From assembly GCA_002424305.1 (NCBI GenBank), contig DIQZ01000039.1, forward strand, positions 56,454 to 90,306: a stretch of DNA of 33,853 nucleotides. The letters are read 5' to 3'. The notes under the pieces are model-generated. The model was given only the letters and a program-made list of their open reading frames with translations, ran no database searches and was not told where the DNA came from. The DNA comes from Firmicutes bacterium UBA5449. Lineage in GTDB: Bacteria; Bacillota; SHA-98; UBA4971. Below, piece by piece: positions 32,155-33,853 of this stretch. Position numbers and translations under genes: made by a program. Numbering within the stretch: position 1 is the first letter of the stretch; each line of letters begins with the position of its first letter.

Positions 32155-33243
32155 ATGGAAGATATATCCGATAAAGCTCTTGAATTTGGATTTGATATGG
32201 TTGGAAAAGCATCTCCCGAACCCATGTTCGCATGGGGCAGGGAGGTGAAGAGAAGAATCAGTGAAGGCCTAATCCCCTCTGAAGCATGGTTTCTGCGTAA
32301 CATTGAATTCATGCCGGATAAGTTAATGCCCAATGCCAAACAAGTGCTTGTTCTGGTAAGATCATATAAGCCTTATGCAGAACCTTTTCCATCAGGTATA
32401 GCTACTTATTCAGCTCATTATCGAGAATATCCCAAAGGCTGGAAAGCAGCTATGTCGTTTGCCCAGTGGCTGCGTGGGATGGGTATAAATGCCTTTGCTA
32501 CTTCAAAACTTCCGCTGAAGGCCCTTGCAGTCAAAACAGGGATCGGGGTATACAGGCGAAACTCGCTGGTATATTGCCATCCATTTGGCTCTTTTGTGAA
32601 CCTCTACGGGGTAGTGACGGATGCAAGAATCACAGATGACACTTCGTGTGCTGTCATCCGACAGGAAGCATCAGAATGCGGCGAATGTGATATCTGCATT
32701 CGTCAATGCCCCACAGGCGCCATAATGCCCGGAGGTACCATAGACCTTACCAAATGTATTCGAAACCACATGGGTTCAGGGAACATAGTTCCGCTTGAAA
32801 TTCGAAACGCCTACGGTGTCAGACTGCTTGGATGTGAAACATGTCAGCGCGTCTGTCCGAAGAACACTCACGTGCTCAAAGATCTTTCACTACCACAAGA
32901 TAATGAACTGGGGACTTTTTTGCTGCAGACGCTTCTTGAACTAAGTCAGCCTTCATCAAGAGAACAACTAGAGAATATTGCCGGGATTATCGGTAGAAAC
33001 TACGCCCGCAGAAACAGGATACTCGGTGATGCCGTGATTGCTGCAGGCGCCGGCAAAGATCCAAAGCTCCTCAAGTATCTGAAAGAGACCCTCACATATC
33101 CTCATGTTCCGGTCCGCGCCCATAGCGCATGGGCAATAGGAAGAATCCGAACATCTGAAGCGCGAAATATCCTCACCAAAGCCCTTCATGAAGAGAGGGA
33201 CCCACAAGTAATATCTGAAATTAAATCAGCCATGGCTATTTGA
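32155..33243 (+). CDS. QueG-like 4Fe-4S double-cluster protein with HEAT-type C terminus
   Basis: 362 aa. Two ferredoxin-like clusters are seen: CGECDICIRQCPTGAI (C175, C178, C181, C185) plus a later C in TKCIRNH, and GCETCQRVCPKN. The C terminus (from about 280) has HEAT-like repeats (VRAHSAWAIGRIRTSEARNILTKALHEERDP). This layout is that of epoxyqueuosine reductase QueG, which completes the queuosine tRNA modification with B12. The central part (SKLPLKALAVKTGIGVYRRNSLVYCHPFG) corresponds to the AARAGLGWIGKN region of true QueG but is altered, so this may be a paralogue of other function. ATG 32155 follows GGAAGGAAAG. No other queuosine gene is nearby. Confidence 0.75.
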   Translation: MEDISDKALEFGFDMVGKASPEPMFAWGREVKRRISEGLIPSEAWFLRNIEFMPDKLMPNAKQVLVLVRSYKPYAEPFPSGIATYSAHYREYPKGWKAAMSFAQWLRGMGINAFATSKLPLKALAVKTGIGVYRRNSLVYCHPFGSFVNLYGVVTDARITDDTSCAVIRQEASECGECDICIRQCPTGAIMPGGTIDLTKCIRNHMGSGNIVPLEIRNAYGVRLLGCETCQRVCPKNTHVLKDLSLPQDNELGTFLLQTLLELSQPSSREQLENIAGIIGRNYARRNRILGDAVIAAGAGKDPKLLKYLKETLTYPHVPVRAHSAWAIGRIRTSEARNILTKALHEERDPQVISEIKSAMAI

Positions 33244-33262
33244 ATCCAATAAGTTGTTTTGT

Positions 33263-33312
33263 AAAAGAAAGGGGAACACCTATGATTTAGCGCTTTACCC
33301 TTTTTTCTTTTT
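33263..33312 (+). terminator. Possible terminator after the QueG-like gene
   Basis: AAAGGG (33268-33273) pairs with CCCTTT (33298-33303), with further A/T pairing, and the right arm continues TTTCTTTTT. The loop is 24 nt and the stem short. The stretch 33244-33497, A+T rich, shows no gene. Confidence 0.4.
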
Positions 33313-33497
33313 AGTTTACATAAGATATATTATGCGATCCAGTAAAAATGTGAGGGGAAGTGGGCAACAATTAAACATATAAATATGGGCAATTCATGAA
33401 GATCAGTATTGAGCAAATAACCAAGCTTTGAGACGCATTTTGAGGGGCCTTAAAGTGAAGGTGCATATGAAAGTATGGGCCTGTAAACACAGCAAGT

Positions 33498-33848
33498 TCA
33501 GGTTCCTGCGTTAGCCAACTTATGGCTGTGAAAATCGTGAAGAGTTTGATTCTCTGTAGGGATATGAATAGGGACAGAAATGCGGAGCACTTGACCTGGC
33601 CGGACAACGCTACTCGATAAACTGTTCTTTCTCATGATGTCGTCTACAACAACACGGAGATCCACTTCGGAACTTGAATAATCTCTTGCAATACCCCAAA
33701 GAGTATCGCCGGGCATTACAGTGACTTCAACTGCTGCATACTCAATGTCAGCATTCGGTCGTCCGGCATTCACCATATGTAAGACAATTCCGGATGCAAT
33801 AACTACTATCGCCAGCGCCAAGGTTATGAGTGCTAAGGATTCTACCAA
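33498..33848 (-). CDS. LysM-domain protein (YneA-like), possibly incomplete at the 5' end
   Basis: At least 116 aa. A single membrane helix (LALITLALAIVVIASGIVLHMV) is followed by one LysM domain (VTVMPGDTLWGIARDYSSSEVDLRVVVDDIMRKNSL...VVRPGQVLRISV), which binds peptidoglycan. The layout of anchor plus one LysM near the cell surface is that of YneA, the SOS-induced division inhibitor, which usually is divergent from lexA; lexA would lie outside the window. The first codon read here is TTG 33848 with the frame still open to the edge, so the real start may be outside. The short tail (DFHSHKLANAGT) is nonconserved. Confidence 0.6.
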   Translation of the reverse strand: MVESLALITLALAIVVIASGIVLHMVNAGRPNADIEYAAVEVTVMPGDTLWGIARDYSSSEVDLRVVVDDIMRKNSLSSSVVRPGQVLRISVPIHIPTENQTLHDFHSHKLANAGT

Positions 33849-33853
33849 TCCCG

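Overview
The window looks like a chromosomal segment of an anaerobic, endospore-forming Firmicute (Bacillota; a clostridial or deep-branching relative). The evidence is the sporulation genes (sigE, spoIIR, sigG, a YlmC/YmxH protein and a YteA/TraR-type protein), the oxygen-sensitive class III ribonucleotide reductase with its activase, and a complete-looking lysine fermentation operon. The DAP dehydrogenase resembles the Symbiobacterium type. Most genes start with GTG or TTG behind strong GGAGG or GGGGG ribosome binding sites. Many are coupled by ATGA or TAATG overlaps. There are no transposases, CRISPR arrays or phage genes.

Layout: (1) 1-3597, sporulation block: 3' part of sigE, a radical SAM/SPASM-like gene, then ylmC-like, spoIIR and sigG on the minus strand. 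A good SigF-type promoter precedes sigG. (2) 3737-7048, nrdR-nrdD-nrdG behind a sigma-A promoter that carries two NrdR-box-like sites 32 bp apart. (3) 7152-9646, a division-type cluster: HlyD-like protein, YggS, SepF and a TM1266-type small regulator, closed by a terminator. (4) 9816-10830, DUF5665 and YteA/TraR-like proteins. (5) 10853-14038, promoter then lspA-lgt-rluD-like-ddh (type II meso-DAP dehydrogenase). (6) 14206-15585, a secreted glucoamylase/GH144-like protein. (7) 15760-24364, lysine fermentation: a near-perfect sigma-54 promoter, then kdd-kamA-kamB-kamD-kamE-kal-kce, a hairpin, and atoD-atoA. (8) 24507-25265, a split ferritin-like protein, a strong terminator, and tRNA-Trp on the minus strand with its own promoter. 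(9) 25540-30256, pduL-type phosphotransacylase, M28-like peptidase, dinB and a DUF72 protein. (10) 30400-33243, LolA-like/TPR protein, FmdB-like zinc ribbon and a QueG-like iron-sulfur protein. (11) A minus-strand LysM protein runs to the window edge.

How it works together: KamA makes beta-lysine, KamDE makes 3,5-diaminohexanoate, Kdd oxidises it, and Kce cleaves the product with acetyl-CoA to acetoacetate and 3-aminobutyryl-CoA. Kal deaminates the latter to crotonyl-CoA, and AtoDA moves CoA between butyryl-CoA and acetoacetate. Butyryl-CoA dehydrogenase/Etf, thiolase and a lysine transporter are not here. PduL, a little downstream, could convert acetyl-CoA to acetyl phosphate. The most notable observations are the sigma-54 promoter with upstream repeats in front of the fermentation operon, the absence of the usual KamC partner, the tandem NrdR operator, and the ferritin-like protein split by a proline-rich linker. 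I saw no wholly new multi-gene system.
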